The notes: a model not told the origin generated them from the sequence alone. A stretch of 64,000 bases of DNA from Trissonchulus latispiculum (GCA_030248195.1 JASAND010028777.1:1-64000); one strand, 5' to 3'. Shown: positions 11,623 through 23,400, counted from the first letter of the stretch. Numbers and translations are program-made.

Positions 11623-14600
11623 ATTTATTTCAAATTGTGATATATCGCCTGTATCTGAGAGCATAATTGAACCTAAATAAATCTCTACTAAATTCTTATA
11701 AATTTAGCATTTGCTATTCCCGAAAGCCGTCTTTATCTGTTTCGCGGTAAAGAGTTGGCTTGTTGAGTTAGTCTGTCGTCTTGTGAGTATTAGACCTGCA
11801 TGTGGTTATTTTGCTGAGACAGATGTGAGATGATCCATATGATATTAGAAAATCAATGAAAACAAATTGGAAAATCGTAGGAGTTTAAGCATTAACGGAA
11901 GTGTTCAAGAGTATATATAAGTGATATAATTTCGGAGCTTTTTTTACAATTGGCTTTTGCTGTCTTGTAATAAAAAGCTGTCTCAACAAGTATATATAAG
12001 TCTTAGTTCGAATTGTCTGCCTACTCTTGTGCGGGAATGCAGGCATCTAGTGCAACATCAACAAATTTAGCTTTCGGTTATCGCGTACTGTTTAGTATTT
12101 ACGGAAACGACGAAGGACGTCTACTGTATGATCACCTTCTACTCCGCTGCTCTCAGAACACTACTGAGATAAGCGCAATTTAAAACAAATCGATTACTAT
12201 TCTGATGATATAAATTGAAATGATAAAGTTATTTTAATAAAATTCAACAATATAAAAATGTCTAGAAGTTATACAAGTTAATTCACAGATTCACGTTTGT
12301 AAACATTCTCCAAGTAACAGTGCATTGTCATTGCATTACGCATGTTACAAATTTTTCAGCCTCGGGTGCAGACGGTTGCGCGAAAAAATGTTCACTTAGT
12401 GTCATTTTATAACCGGTTTATGATTATTATGCAGTGTTTTAACATTTTCACTATGACAAAAACTGAAACTTCGGCTCTTCCATTTTGTTCAATTCAAATT
12501 TATAGGTACCTACTCGTCCATGAAAGAACAAATTAGTATATGGCTTATTTGCATTCAGTGTGATTTAAGATAATGGATAAAGAGGGTTGATCACAAGGAC
12601 ATGCAATTCATGCAATTGATATTCAAAGTACAAATTATGAAATGGTACTGTATGATATAACATGGGCGGTTTTTATGCACCCTGCGGAGAAATTACAACT
12701 ACGTAAAGTAACACGTACGTACGTAAAACTACTATATACTAAAACTTGTGTGACAAACACAAGATTCCGAGCTTATTTCTGTGAAGAAATATAGTAGAAT
12801 CAAAGTTTCGGCCTTCGTTGCGGGCTTAAGGGGGGGGTCACTTTGGTCAAAAATCGATAGTCACGGATTTCGCTCATTTTCACACATAATATGCCCCCAT
12901 ATGTTCTCAAAAATAACTTAGAATATTAGCGTTCGAAATCAAACTGTGACAGAGTTATTCAGGTTCAAAGCCGGAAAACTTGAAAATTCCGGTGATGAGC
13001 CATGCAAGATCAGGTGGAGACCAAACGCGACCGAAAACAGGGTTAACCAATACACCAAATTATAGCCTTTACTAAGGTAATATTTAAGTGCAGACGTGGC
13101 TCAAGGCCAGCTATCCAGGCGTTCATAATGCATGCTTGAGTGCTGCACTAACCTGACCTTGCAGGACTGCCCAGTATAACTTTAACTCGTTTTACCTTGC
13201 ACAGACAACATTTTAGACCCATGGTTGTATGAGAAAAGTTGCCCCTCGTTCCATTAGCTATCGATTGATATCCATTTTGTCTATATTTGGAAAAATTTTA
13301 AAATTGACATTTTTCACCTATATATAAAGATCAACGGTGCCGCCACAGTAGCATGTTCAATATTGACGCATTTGTTTTGGCCACATTATGTGACAGACAT
13401 AGATATATTAATTAATCTGCCAAGTTTGGTGATTTTTTACCACATAATGAGTGAGAAATTATCAAAAGAATGTGAAAATTATGAAAAATGACCATTTTTA
13501 GCAAAATTTGCTGTTCTTGTGGCAAGTTTTTTGAGCTTACTGTAGATGATAAAAACATGCGAGTACTTTCATAAGACGTGGTTTTATGCGTAGAGTGCAG
13601 CTATCTATTGGCGGTTTCTGTAGCTTTTGTCAATCGTTCAGGACAAGCAAAAGAGTACCGTAGGTCCTGTTTTTCATGGTCCAAAAATGGCCGATTTTCC
13701 AAAATTCTGACTTTAAAAATTCGCCAAAAATCCAATACTGAACAGAATCGCTTCAGAGGAGATAGCTGCACTCTACAATATGTCCTTAATGGTTCTGAAA
13801 AGGATTCAGAGTTCTGATTCTTATACAGCGAAAAATTTTTCTGCCACAAACTTTTTAACCTAACTTTTTCATTTTCCTATGTTTAACACATGTCGAGGTC
13901 ACCTTTGAGGGCCTGTACAGAACGATAGAAGCAATATTTCGCAAAACGCTCTTGTCTTGTTTCGTGGACCCATAGGTACTACAAAATATGTGAAAATGAG
14001 CAAAATCGGAGATGGTCGAAAAATCGGCAAAAAAGTGACCCCCCCCTTAAACAGTAAGTTATATCGGAATTCGTCAATTAAATATCTGCAGTTTTCAATA
14101 TGAGTTCAATATCAATTCAAACTTACGTATATAGGTATATATATATGTATCTTCCTTCGACTTCCAATTTACATTCTAGCCCTCTGTTCCTTCATTATCG
14201 CTGTTGCTACATGTTTCAATTATACAGAATCTCACTTTCGAATCTCACTAGTGAGTTTATAATCTAACACTGAAACAGCCGTGAGATTGTAAACTCACAT
14301 AATTCACAATCTCACACTCATTATTGTTCATTATTATTCACATTCATAATACGTAGTTTCACAAAAAATATAAAAATAACTCCGCAGAGAAGGAAATCTT
14401 ATAGTTTTTTATCCTGCTTGCTGATTATGTATATAATTTTATTTTAGAACATGCCGAGGCTGATGCTTTCTTCTGTTTCCAAAATTTGATGTCCGAAATC
14501 AAAGATTATTTTATTGGAACCTTGGATAATTCCAGTGTTGGCATTGGTAATGAAACTGTTCGTTTATCTAGCTAATGTGTGGATGACAAAATTTAATTGC

Positions 14601-17196
14601 ATGGGCGTTATTAGACTGAACTGAACGTATCCATATTCTCACAGCTGTGTTGATTGACAGAAATGCGAAATTGAGTATGTCTGGTGTTTAGTGTTAAGTG
14701 TTAGCAGTTTTGGGGCTTCTATAAACCGTCAGAGCAGGTGTTTCTGTGACTACTTGACTTGCGATTACCTTTATGCTTAGAGAGTTTTTCATTTCAGATT
14801 GTGCCATGAACGATATGCTTGATCTATTAAAGACCAAAGATCCAAAGCTCCATACACACTTGGTCACTCAAGAGCTAATGCCTCAATACTATGCCTTCCG
14901 TTGGATATCACTTTTGCTTTCACAGGAATTCCTACTGCCAGGTTTGTAATATAAACGGCTTAATGCGTAGCTAATGCAAACTTCTTGGGACTGACCAAAT
15001 TTTAGAGGAAGAAGAGGAGGGGATTTAGCCTTTCCTTGAGGTGCGTATTGCGTACGAAACCGGAATCTGTGGAGAAAAGTTTCGAGGGGACGTTTGATCA
15101 TTTTCCCTGGCTACGTCACTAAATTGCAAGACACTTTTTTGTTTTCTACTTCAATAAGGATTTAATAGTTGTCAATTTTAATTTATTGTCTGCAGTATTT
15201 TATTGTCGATGAATACTTATTTATTATATTTGGATATGATAGTATTTCATTTAGATGTCATTCGTTTGTGGGATACACTGTTTTCTGATGACAAACGATT
15301 CAACTTCTTGCTCTATGTTTGTGTTGCAATGATATTGTACGTTCTCTTGTATATTTCTGCTTTCTAATTTAAACTTGTGAAATTGATTTGCTTACCGTAT
15401 TATGTCACGCAGTGGCCCAAATTTGTGAAAATGCAGTAAGTTGTTAAGCTACCTTGCTGGTTCAGAATCAATAATTAATATGTTTACAAACCAGCTAAAT
15501 TCTGACACTGGTCGGGCAGCTTATTCTGTCCAAAAACTCACCGAAGAATATACAAGCATTTGGCATAATTATAGCCTGGTTTCCAAAACAAACTCCCCCA
15601 TGGGCGCTTTTTTCGCTTTTTGGATTACAAACATTGCCTAGTCCGAAAAACTGCCCATGGGCCACGCTTGGCATAATACGGTACGATTTTAAGTTTTATT
15701 CGCATCATAAACTTTTAGTTCCCTGGAGTAAGTAGGCTATCGTGCTAAGTAATGAGGTGTTGTACGTGTTCTTAATTACACACGCAATTTATATTTTATA
15801 TGTATAGCGAAGATGGTTTTAGCAAGAGACCATACAGAAATTATATATATACTTGTATTATAAAAGATAAATAATCAAATAGAGGCTTCTGTTATTTGCA
15901 TTCCGTAACGGTGCTCCGACCACAATACGCGATTGTTCCCCCGTTTGGTGGAGGGGGGTCGACAAAATCGCCTCCCCGTTTGGTGGGGGAGTAGCAAAAA
16001 GAGGTCCCCGTGTGTGGTGGGAAGGGTAGCCAAAGGGGGTCCCCATTTGCGGGGGGGTCGTCAAGTCATGCTAAGATTTGCTGAATCTGGTTGGCTGTTG
16101 GCTGGGCTTATTCTAGGCATTTTTTTGGGGGGGGGGGGGCTCCAAAAGTCCGAGGGGCAAGGAAATTTTTGGGGGGGGGGCGAAAATGTTTCTAAAAATA
16201 TGCTAAAAATAGCGCTATTTTTCAGGCGTGTACTGTAAAAGTTGATTTTTATTGCAAAAATAAGCTGATTTAGTGCTAAAAAGGCAAAAAATGCGTAGAA
16301 ATTTTTGAAAATGTGGTCTTCTGAGCGATTTTTTCATGGCAAAATTTGGTACCAGAAGGGGCACCCACTTTTTGGGGCGATTTGTTGGGGGGTGGGAAGG
16401 GTGTTTATGGGCCCCCCCCCCCCCAGTAGAATAAGCCCAGGTTGGCGCTCCTCCCCCCAACGGAGGGGGGTATGCTTTGTCGAACTGATCGACTCCCCCA
16501 AAACGGGGGAACATTCGCGTATTGTGGGCTGAGCACCATTACGGAATGCCGAGAAGAGAAGCCCTCTAGTGGCTTACTCTTATTCTTATATATAGTGCAA
16601 TTATGCACCCTTGGTTTTAATTTAGACATAAACGAGACGAGCTGTTAGCTGGTGATTTCGTTCAAAATATGAAACTGCTTCAGGTAAAATGTGTTTTTGA
16701 TCTGTGCTTTAAAACTTTTTAAATTTGGAGCTTTGCAGGCCATTTCGAGTTTTAGAAATAACTGTTCATGGAATTAGAAGTCGTTAACGTCACGAATGCA
16801 TCAATAAAGGAAGCGGTCCATTTGCCGCTTAAATTCTGTTTAATTGTCAAGCCGGGTCATCCTGATGAAACAGTTACGAATTTACATGTTTATATAAAAG
16901 TACAAAAGTTTTTGTGTAGGAATATCTTTTTACAAATGTTGCACCCAAATTCTATTAACAGTGTCATAATTTGTAGAAATAGGAATACTTTTCTAGTGAA
17001 GTAACAGTTGGCATACATAAACGTGACTATATTGAAAGTATAACTAGCATAAGTCGCTTGATGCGATCTCTTATTTTTGTATGTATTTTAGGAAATCTTA
17101 ACAATAACTATTATTGTGTTCGTGCTTTAGCATTATCCTTCTACTGATATTAGCGTCCTGTTGTCAGAAGCCGCTGGCTTACGGATGGAAGTATGA
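377..17196 (+). CDS. TBC1D13: TBC1D13-like Rab GTPase-activating protein, C-terminal eight exons (gene starts before window)
   Basis: Exons: 377-530, 798-923, 2220-2286, 14448-14546, 14798-14941, 15255-15336, 16626-16683 and 17131-17196 (TGA). All junctions are GT-AG and every phase matches, giving 264 residues plus stop. The family's usual length is about 400, so roughly the first 135 residues lie left of the window. The sequence reads as TBC1D13 throughout: RRLCPEISFFQQATDYPC in the first exon, then VVERILFLYYKLNPGVKYVQ joined to GMNEILGPIYYVF, then HAEADAFFCFQNLM, AFRWISLLLSQEFLLPD and VIRLWDTLFSDD. The YVQG motif, split across the 923/2220 junction, is the catalytic glutamine finger of TBC domains; the arginine finger lies just upstream of or at the first exon's start. 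The family activates GTP hydrolysis by Rab proteins (human TBC1D13 acts on Rab35) in membrane traffic. That role is family knowledge; the identification rests on recognised motifs. The 12 kb intron 2287-14447 contains the K2P gene on the other strand. Confidence 0.93.
939..1401. mobile_element. Foldback MITE in TBC1D13 intron
   Basis: The two ends are 23-bp inverted repeats, at 939-961 and 1379-1401, starting CAGTATTGCTCAAAAC and matching with one difference. They are flanked by TATA, consistent with a TA-type target duplication. The interior is also an imperfect long hairpin: the left half around 1040-1110 reappears inverted around 1225-1300, with CGCGAAGTT/AACTTCGCG words near the centre. 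It has no coding capacity and sits wholly between the exons ending at 923 and starting at 2220. The CAGT start and TA flanks suggest a Tc1/mariner-type origin, but that is inference. Confidence 0.75.
2287..2826. other. Intron sequence, nothing recognised
   Basis: This is AT-rich intronic DNA downstream of the exon ending at 2286. I saw no exon, RNA gene or clear repeat. Confidence 0.5.
2827..3398. mobile_element. Foldback MITE of the TTAAGGGGGG family
   Basis: This is a nearly full-length palindrome. The left end CTTAAGGGAGGGTCC is answered by GGACCCCCCTTAAG at the right. The arms pair over about 250 bp, for example the CAAATTGACAACTT-type block and the TTTGTCCAGATTCATCAACG block on both sides of a short centre near 3110-3170. 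A larger relative with the same ends lies at 12825-14050 and a solo end at about 49760-49876. Nothing in it is coding. Confidence 0.78.
3470..3475 (-). promoter_or_regulatory. Probable polyadenylation signal AATAAA of the K2P gene
   Basis: AATAAA on the minus strand lies about 35 bases after the K2P stop codon. A second AATAAA overlaps the stop codon itself. Either would end the transcript before the MITE at 2827-3398. Confidence 0.5.
3509..9326 (-). CDS. Two-pore-domain potassium channel (K2P/TWIK-like) with a degenerate second pore and very long C-tail
   Basis: Three exons on the minus strand, 9326-8963, 6426-6271 and 5847-3509, join with matching phases into 952 residues. M1 is about residues 63-84. 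The first pore is NFWGSVYYALSVSSTIG followed by FG; the phase-1 intron between filter residues TIG and FG sits where K2P genes typically have one. M2 is VIHAIIGIPLSLLILGKLG, M3 VPVWIGILLFAILLVSCAAY and M4 about 285-310. This order (M1-P1-M2-M3-P2-M4) and the GIPL motif are diagnostic for K2P leak channels of the plasma membrane. Oddities: the second pore reads YYSFLFYLLGDFSTD, so the TIGFGD-type filter is missing and the loop is about three residues short. The M1-P1 loop is about 24 residues instead of about 55, so the extracellular cap is reduced or absent. The cytoplasmic tail is about 640 residues, longer than most complete family members. The start at 9326 is the first ATG of the frame; an in-frame ATG at residue 14 is possible. 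The gene lies entirely inside a TBC1D13 intron. Confidence 0.9.
4277..4546 (-). repeat. Six tandem 45-bp repeats in the K2P C-tail
   Basis: Residues about 608-697 of the channel are six back-to-back 15-residue units with pattern G-x-[DEN]-x-P-[IM]-x-x-[ST]-P-x-x-x-x-x, for example GLDQPMAQSPRDIQI and GSDHPMARTPRNTGV; the first and last units deviate. The four middle units carry a Ser/Thr-Pro site. The reading frame is kept across all units, which argues for selection on the protein. Confidence 0.8.
7131..7157. repeat. CTTCTGGGG-CTC-GGCCCCCAGACCCC hairpin motif
   Basis: A short GC-rich hairpin inside the K2P intron. The same motif, as GGGGGCTCCGCCCCC followed by AGACCCCC, occurs three times at 52.4-53.4 kb. 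It looks like a mobile or element-associated signature. Confidence 0.5.
7181..7880. mobile_element. Foldback element built from GTACCGTA/TACGGTAC words (K2P intron)
   Basis: The terminal inverted repeats TATATGTTACGTACCGTATG (7181-7200) and its exact complement (7861-7880) enclose about 700 bp. The outer 130-180 bp of each arm is packed with the palindromic word TACCGTATWATACGGTA. The centre is AT-rich with TTATATTATG repeats near 7600-7650. It has no ORF. It could form a large cruciform. Confidence 0.75.
8310..8725. mobile_element. Poly-G foldback element, copy 1
   Basis: The left arm CTGGCTTATTTTTAGGCC and a run of nine G pair with an inverted right arm ending CCCCCCGTAAATATAAGCCAG. Inside are several G or C runs of 8-14 bases. 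A second copy with clearer ends lies at 15880-16568. These runs are candidates for G-quadruplexes and for sequencing-length errors. Confidence 0.6.
11347..11405 (+). repeat. Direct repeat, copy 1 (GGCTTTTGCTGTCTTG...)
   Basis: About 60 bp containing TTGGCTTTTGCTGTCTTG, then AAAAAGCT, TGTCTCAACAAGTATA and AAGTCTTAGT. A near-identical copy is at 11946-12007. It may be the remains of a short element or a local duplication. Confidence 0.6.
11573..11619. repeat. (TA)n microsatellite
   Basis: An uninterrupted run of about 23 TA units in the large intron. Confidence 0.95.
11946..12007 (+). repeat. Direct repeat, copy 2
   Basis: Second copy of the 60-bp sequence at 11347-11405, in the same orientation and 600 bp away, with small indels. 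Confidence 0.6.
12825..14050. mobile_element. Longer member of the TTAAGGGGGG foldback family
   Basis: The ends are CTTAAGGGGGGGGTCACTTT and AAAGTGACCCCCCCCTTAA. Internal blocks such as the GCAAAATCGGAGATGGTCGAAAAATCGG stretch beside the right end resemble the right arm of the copy at 2827-3398. It lies in the large TBC1D13 intron and ends about 400 bp before the exon at 14448. It contains no intact transposase. Confidence 0.7.
15880..16568. mobile_element. Poly-G foldback element, copy 2, in TBC1D13 intron
   Basis: Long terminal inverted repeats of more than 50 bp: 15880 onward TAGAGGCTTCT, then GCATTCCGTAACGGTGCTC, CACAATACGCGA and GTTCCCCCGTTT. The complement runs to 16568. G and C runs of 6-13 bases line both arms. 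It lies entirely inside the intron 15337-16625. It is the same type as 8310-8725, sharing the GGGCTTATTCTAGGC-like block beside the G run. Confidence 0.75.
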
Positions 17197-18177
17197 TCTT
17201 GATGCTTGCAGGATCCAGTCGCTTGACCATCAGTGCCGTATCCTAGAAGAACCAAACTGAACAATAAGCAAAATATGTAAATCTCTGTTTCCGTCTATAC
17301 AAAATATGATTGACTGCTGTATTCGCTTTGATATTATTTGTTATTTCAGATCTTTCGGGGTTAACTCACGCCTTGCGAGCCAAGCAGTTCTGTTTTGCTC
17401 TATTTTTGTTGTACACAAATTATTACTGCAGCCCGTAGGAGCTGTGAGCGAGGGTGACTGACTACTTTAACTGTCCGTCATAGTGTCCGTTAGACGCTCG
17501 TTCTACTCGCGTCGTTCTTCCCAAGTATTAGCATCACACCTCTGTCCGATGTTCCAGTTCAATTCGTTTCAATCCTCTTGGCAACGCACTCAAACGGTAC
17601 CATTGCTTTGAGCGCACCAATGAGCGGCTAAACCACAAGATGGCTGCTATTTGACTTACTGCAAACAGCAACAAATTTCTGGATGTTTTGATGTTTTAAT
17701 CAATTGGATTTACTGGCTTTAGTCTCCTATTTTCCTAATTACATTTGCTTTTGCCTCTTTTTTAAACAATGATAACTGCGAAAAATTGTGTATGGTCTCT
17801 TTTGTTAAGATAAACGCGAGTGCATTTGTGGTAGTTATCGTTTCTTGTATTATTTGGCCCAATCTGTGATGTTCTTAAACATTTCTTGTTTTATGTTTTA
17901 TCTATTTTTTGACTTAACCGAGTTGTATCTGCTCGTCATCGTTAGCACATCGAATATCTTTTTCTAGCTAACATATTTTGTCCAGTTGCATTATGTAGTG
18001 TCTCGCTGAATGTCAAATCTGCAAAATCGGTGGAAACTTTTTATTGTCTTCATATAACTTAAATTCTCGAAGTAGATTAGTAACTCGATTTGTGGCATTC
18101 GTTTCTAAACTGTTGTCCCTGTTCTGTCTATTTCAATATATATAAGTAAACATCAGAGCGTAATGTACCTACATTAC
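17197..18177. other. Downstream of TBC1D13, nothing firm
   Basis: This contains the 3' non-coding part of the TBC1D13 transcript. A CpG-containing stretch at about 17430-17650 with CCAAT and AAGATGGC (a YY1-like motif) could be a promoter, but I found no exon that it would serve. Confidence 0.35.
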
Positions 18178-18374
18178 ATTTCATGGAAAGTTGGCGTTGG
18201 CGTAAATTGGCGGAACGCAAAATATCGCGAAATGTGCGCGATTTTCGCCAAAGTCGCCAAAACTTCGGTAAGAGTTGGCGAAAAAACAAGAAATGTCGCC
18301 AACTCTAGTGGGACTTTTCGCCAACTTTGGCTAAAATCTCTGGCACTTCGCCAACAATCCTGCTTTCCGTGAAG
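18178..18374. mobile_element. Small MITE built from GTTGGCG/CGCCAAC words
   Basis: The ends TTCATGGAAAG and CTTTCCGTGAAG are inverted. The interior repeats GTTGGCG and its complement CGCCAAC about ten times, so almost the whole 197 bp can fold back. Confidence 0.55.
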
Positions 18375-18469
18375 TGAACTTTATCTTTGTTGTTTAGGGT
18401 GAAGAGTATAATAATAATGCCTGCCTACATTAAAGAGAGTGTCTTAATATGCCGTATAGTAGTTTGTTG

Positions 18470-19915
18470 ACCGGTCGGTGTCTAACTGGTGTGAAGCCTG
18501 TCCCGCCCCAGGGTAGTACTAAATCCGGCCGCCCGGTCGACTGAACCAGGTCGAAAGTACATAATACATAAGATTATGACAACAGGCATACTTTGTATAA
18601 TAATCGGCACGCTAATGGCTGCCCCTCGCCCCGCAAATTGAGCCCTAGCTAAGCAAACAAATTCTCTCGCTACACATGTACCATGTGTTCTTAAAGCTCG
18701 AAACAGACACAAAATTAGCGTTCTGCTTGTGTTTTCGAGGCTGCTGGTGCAGAACTTGAGGCCGGCCCGGCCCCTCACCAGCAATAGTGAATAATACTAT
18801 GCATTAGTTGTGTAGTATGTGTCACCAGTTCGTTGCTACTCGCGCTATCAACTCATCCCCACACAATTCACGGCCCGACCAGCCACCTGAGCGGCTAGAA
18901 CCAATTCACGGCCCGAGTAGCTCGACTGGCTCGAAGCGATTCATGACTTGGACACACGCTTCCCGAAACGATTCAGGGATCGCTCGACAGACAAGTTACG
19001 AGGTGCAAACTACATGGCCAGGACCAAGGGCTTAGCTTACAGCACCTACCCAAATATCTCAAGCTGATAGAAAAGACTCAATTGTATGGAAATATAACCC
19101 TAGGCACTACTCTACTTTGGCACATCATAAGTCCTACAACCAACGTAACTGTCCAAATTAGTCAAGCATAAGCCAGCCCAAAATTCATCCCAAGTCCAAA
19201 ACGTAATTCGTGATATTTTGCCGGAGACACTTTCCAATCTGGTCAGCAATTCCAAGATTATTCCTAGCAGGATAGGAATGCTTGGAGTAATTTGGCCGCT
19301 GTGAACTTAGTCTGCTTTTCAATAAGTTTTAAGCCCTCTTTTTCCATTGAATTCCTTTTTTAGACAGACCAGCCATTATTTGCCAAAACTCCAGCAAAAG
19401 AAACCAACACTGTAACAAGACAAACACTATGCTAGCAAAGCTAACACTAAATGCATAGTGAGATATGTAGTTTAGTCCAGGGCAGGCCCTAGCAGGCAGC
19501 AGCTTCTCAAAAGTCAATAATTCCCGAATACGCAATGTACAAATAGCAGTAACAGCCCGAATGGCCTAAACGGCCCGAGCGGCCCCACTCTAGTCGGGCC
19601 ACCAGAAGAAGTTCTCGGTTCGGGCCACAACATACATGTGCTTGGGGGGGTTGGGGGGGTTTCTTCACCCCCTCCCCCAGACCTGGACCTCACCCACCCA
19701 GAGGGGTCCCTCACACCCCCCAGAATCCGGAGTTTTTCCGGTTTTTTAGGCAAAACACCGGAAAAATCTGGTTTTCCCCCGGGCTTCGGCCGCCGGTTAC
19801 CCCCCCCCCCCGAACTTCCCCTCCTGAACATGTCTGGCCGCAACATTTATTTCTCGAGCCCGAGCCCGGTACCCCGGGACCCTATTCAGGGTCCGAGCAC
19901 AACCCTACCTTAGTG
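18470..19915. repeat. GC-rich repetitive region, probably several decayed elements
   Basis: Blocks of CGGCCCG, CCCGAGCGGCC and long C or G runs (19640-19660, 19800-19812) stand out from the AT-rich surroundings. The part near 18590-18740 resembles 38440-38550 (CCCCGCAAATT...GCTCGAA-CAGACACAAAATT). I cannot define element ends. Confidence 0.4.
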
Positions 19916-19919
19916 TTGT

Positions 19920-20255
19920 CTCAGCAGTCCGTTTGAGTTTCAGTTTAAGTCGGCAATCTAAGTTATTTTCAGTTTCAGTTTCAGTCTGCATCCCAAAATA
20001 ATTTTAGTTTTAGTTTCTGTTTCAGACGCCGGCCTAAATTAATTTCAGCTTCAATCGGTGACACAAAATATATCGTTTCAGTCCACATTTAAGAATAGTT
20101 TCAGTTTTAGTGCGAGTTAAAACAGTGTCAGTTGATGTCATTGCCCAAAAAGAAAAATTTCATTTTTCATGTTTACTTGGAATTTAAAACTGTTGAAGCT
20201 GCAGTCTTATTTTATGAAACCTCAGCTTCAGGTTCAGTTTCAGTGACTGAAACAT
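19920..20255. repeat. Imperfect CAGTTT hexamer-type repeat
   Basis: Many copies of CAGTTT and TTTCAGTTT with interspersed divergent sequence. It ends in CAGTTTCAGTGACTGAAAC, which can fold on itself. Confidence 0.6.
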
Positions 20256-20470
20256 CACTTCCGTCTCTCATATAGCCCTTGTATGGCTATGGGTCAAAAG
20301 ACGGTAGCTCGTAAGGGTCGTTTCAGGGAAGAGTAGAGAAGACTTAAAATAACTCTTAACTACGTACACTTCACTCACCTCAAGCTCCCAGTTTTAACTC
20401 TTTCGAAAAATCAATTTGACTTTTATCATAACTCCAGCTAACTTTTTTCAAAAGTGTTGACTTTACTTAA

Positions 20471-23400
20471 TTAGTTGAGAAATTTAGTATAAGTAAGTGA
20501 GTATTTGATTCTGAACGGCTGAAATTTTTCGTCAAATTGTTGTCTTGTTTGGATAGGGATCGGGAGTAGATATTTTGCTGGAAGGTCTCTTTCGAGTTCT
20601 TCGATTTTTGTGTCGAAAATGTTGAGACTTTCGGTATCTCGTTTCCATGGTGCTTTGGGGTATTTGAGTGACACCACAACATGCAGCAGAGTTTCCAGTA
20701 TATACAGCAGGGCCTCTTGAGTTAGTTTCAGTCGATATTCAAGGATTCTGATTTCATCAGTGGACAGGACTGTTTTCGACTCTGAATTTGAGTGAAGCGA
20801 CCTAAAATAGTTGAAAACCCTTTTATGGGCCTATCACAATAACTACGGAAAAAAATGGCGCAATTAATTAATCACGCCAAACGGTTCGGCGTAATTAATT
20901 AGTCACGCCGAACCGTTCGGCGAAATTAATTAATTGCGCCGAACCGTTTGGCGAGACTAATTAATTACGTCAAAAATTTGTCACGAAAGATTAATGCTTT
21001 TGCATAAATTATGTGCAATTTAAATAAACTAGCCTACAAAATTTTCAGCGAAATTAATTAATTACGCCCAACCGTTCGGCGTTATTAAATAATTACGCCA
21101 CCTTTCATTCCGTAGCTATCGTGATAGACCCATTACTGTATACATTCAGATTGTCCGTCCATCAGAAATAACGCTTGCATCAGATATGGAAAATAAGCGA
21201 GGAAACATCGACAATCGACACTTGAAAAGTAATGATCCGTGACCATAATCTTTATCCAACTATCCGACGATAATGAGTTCGCCATATGAAGACTGTCTGC
21301 GTAGTTGTGTAATAAATTTCGGGATAGGGATAGACATTAGTGTATGAAAGAAAACGGATTTTTGACCATATTAGTGCTCATAATTATACTACATTCTGCG
21401 GGTTTTTGCCAGTATACTTGCTGGCTGTCCACTACATAGTTTAGCCTTTGTCCAACCAATCAAGTGTCACTTGCACTTAACACAATGCCACTTTTGCACA
21501 CCGCCATCATTCTCTTCCTTGTAAGCGTTGTTTTGAAAGGATATCTTCTGCACATATATCCTCAGCGCAACATAAGCAGCCAGACAAAATTTCAAAGAAA
21601 ACTATCGAAACATACCTTGATCGACGCTTTGTGGAGGTGCGAGTTGAAGAGTTGTCACGACCTCCTGATCGTCTTTTAGTTGTTGATGAGCTCAGTGCAG
21701 ATTTGCTGGAAATCGTCCTAGTTTTGCCATTGAGATTAGAAAGCCAAATACTGTAGAAAAGACCAGATATCTAAGCATAAATATGCATATGCAAGTTGCC
21801 TTAGTGTTTATTTCTGGAAGTTATGCTATGCTGCTAATATGCAGTTTGTCCTCTCTGTTTCGTTCTTTTGACAGTTTATCAAAGTAGGATAGTCGAAAAC
21901 GCCAATACCAGGGCATCGGTTTTAAAAAAGTTATATCAGGACACATCAAAAACAGGTTAAATGAGTTAACAATTAAAATTAGTAATAATGTAGCTCATGG
22001 ATGGGGTTGACGATTGGCTTAAGGTGCTGGTTTCCTTTCGGGTATTTTTGACTCCGACGGCTTTAATCCTTTACGCAAAGGGCTAAAACTTACGAAATAA
22101 CCTATTTCCGTGCTCTTTAACATTTTAGGACCAGTCCCGTATTCTTAGGCCAAAAGATAAGAAAGTTTTGGTTTTTGGCCTTAAGCTCCCAGTAGGTAGA
22201 CAAGACACGGGATTGGTTGGTATGGCTGAAAAGAGTACTCGAAAATGAACATTTTTGCTCTTACAACCTTTGAGCTACCTCCAGTGGTTAAGTCAATATA
22301 AGCAAAAAACTGTTTTTAGGGTCAAAAATGGCCATTTTCGAGGAAATCAGTTTTTTCAAAATTACTGGCACATGTTTAGGACAAAATTGGCTTAGTTATA
22401 CTCAATCGATACATCGTCCAAATGCAGATTTTATGAATGCATATTAACCGGACTTTATTGCTTTCAGCAAGAGATTTGGCCGAAAAACAATTTTGGCAAA
22501 ACTGCGATTATTTTGTTTCGAACATCGATTTCTCAAAAACTAATCGACGGATTCCGGAGATTTTCGGCAGAATCGAAATTCGCACTTCTGCGGAGGGACG
22601 TTTTTCTTGGTTTGGGCTAAAACATATTGAGTAGCAAGAAAACTCAATGCGAAGTTGCGAAATTTCGTGTTACTGTGCATTTGGCCGATTTTCTCGACCG
22701 TCGACCGTTAAGGCCTGCTGAGCCAAATCCAAAAAAACGTCCCTCGGCCTATGTCCTTCATATTGTGGCACAAAAAGAACTTTTGGCCGATTCTTCAGTT
22801 TTGAGAAATCGATGTTCAAAAACTTTTGGTCTATATTCATCCTGTTAGATGTCAGCTTGTCAGAAAATTTTTGCTATTTTTTGCTAATTTTGCCAGTTCT
22901 GTAAGCTCATATGAATGTACAGATAATAAGCTTTAAAACGATGTATAAAACTCTTTGCAACTCCCAACATTGCGAAAGTTATAGTGTTTCAAAGAAATCA
23001 CCACAAAAGCACTGCACAAAAGGATACCACCACCTTAATAATCATGTTAAAAGCACCTGACTTCTAGCCTGGGCGCTGTCATCTTAGCATGAAATTCTCC
23101 TTGTAACTCGAAAACGAACATGAGGACAAACAGTAAAACAGCAGAGTCGAAGTTGCTGAATCGGTAGAGCGTTGGTGTAGTCAACCAAAGGTTGTAGATT
23201 GCTGGAGGGCTAAAGCTGTATCTTGGAATTGTTGAAGCTAACAGTTACTTCTGTCGCAACAAATTTCGCAACAGCACTTTCTTGCGTTCAATTTTCGACT
23301 GTTGCAGCAAACTATTTGAAATATTCACTCTGTGCTTGTCCTTCTTTGCCTGCTTCTAATGAGTACTTAGGGCCTTTTGGCGATTGGGTAGAGTAGAGTA

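Larger units (their letters stand above)
9327..12824. other. TBC1D13 intron and K2P upstream region, no gene seen
   Basis: This must contain the K2P promoter and any 5' non-coding exon, but I cannot place either. Visible are GT/TG-rich sequence near 9355-9410, a pair of 60-bp direct repeats (11347-11405, 11946-12007) and a TA microsatellite. I saw no open frames with splice support. Confidence 0.5.

Noticed and set aside
16768..17004. 78-codon plus-strand frame in the last TBC1D13 intron
   Set aside because: The flanking exons join in phase without it and it has no family resemblance.
23140..23212. Functional tRNA gene
   Set aside because: D-arm and anticodon region resemble a tRNA, but the T-arm and acceptor stem do not pair.
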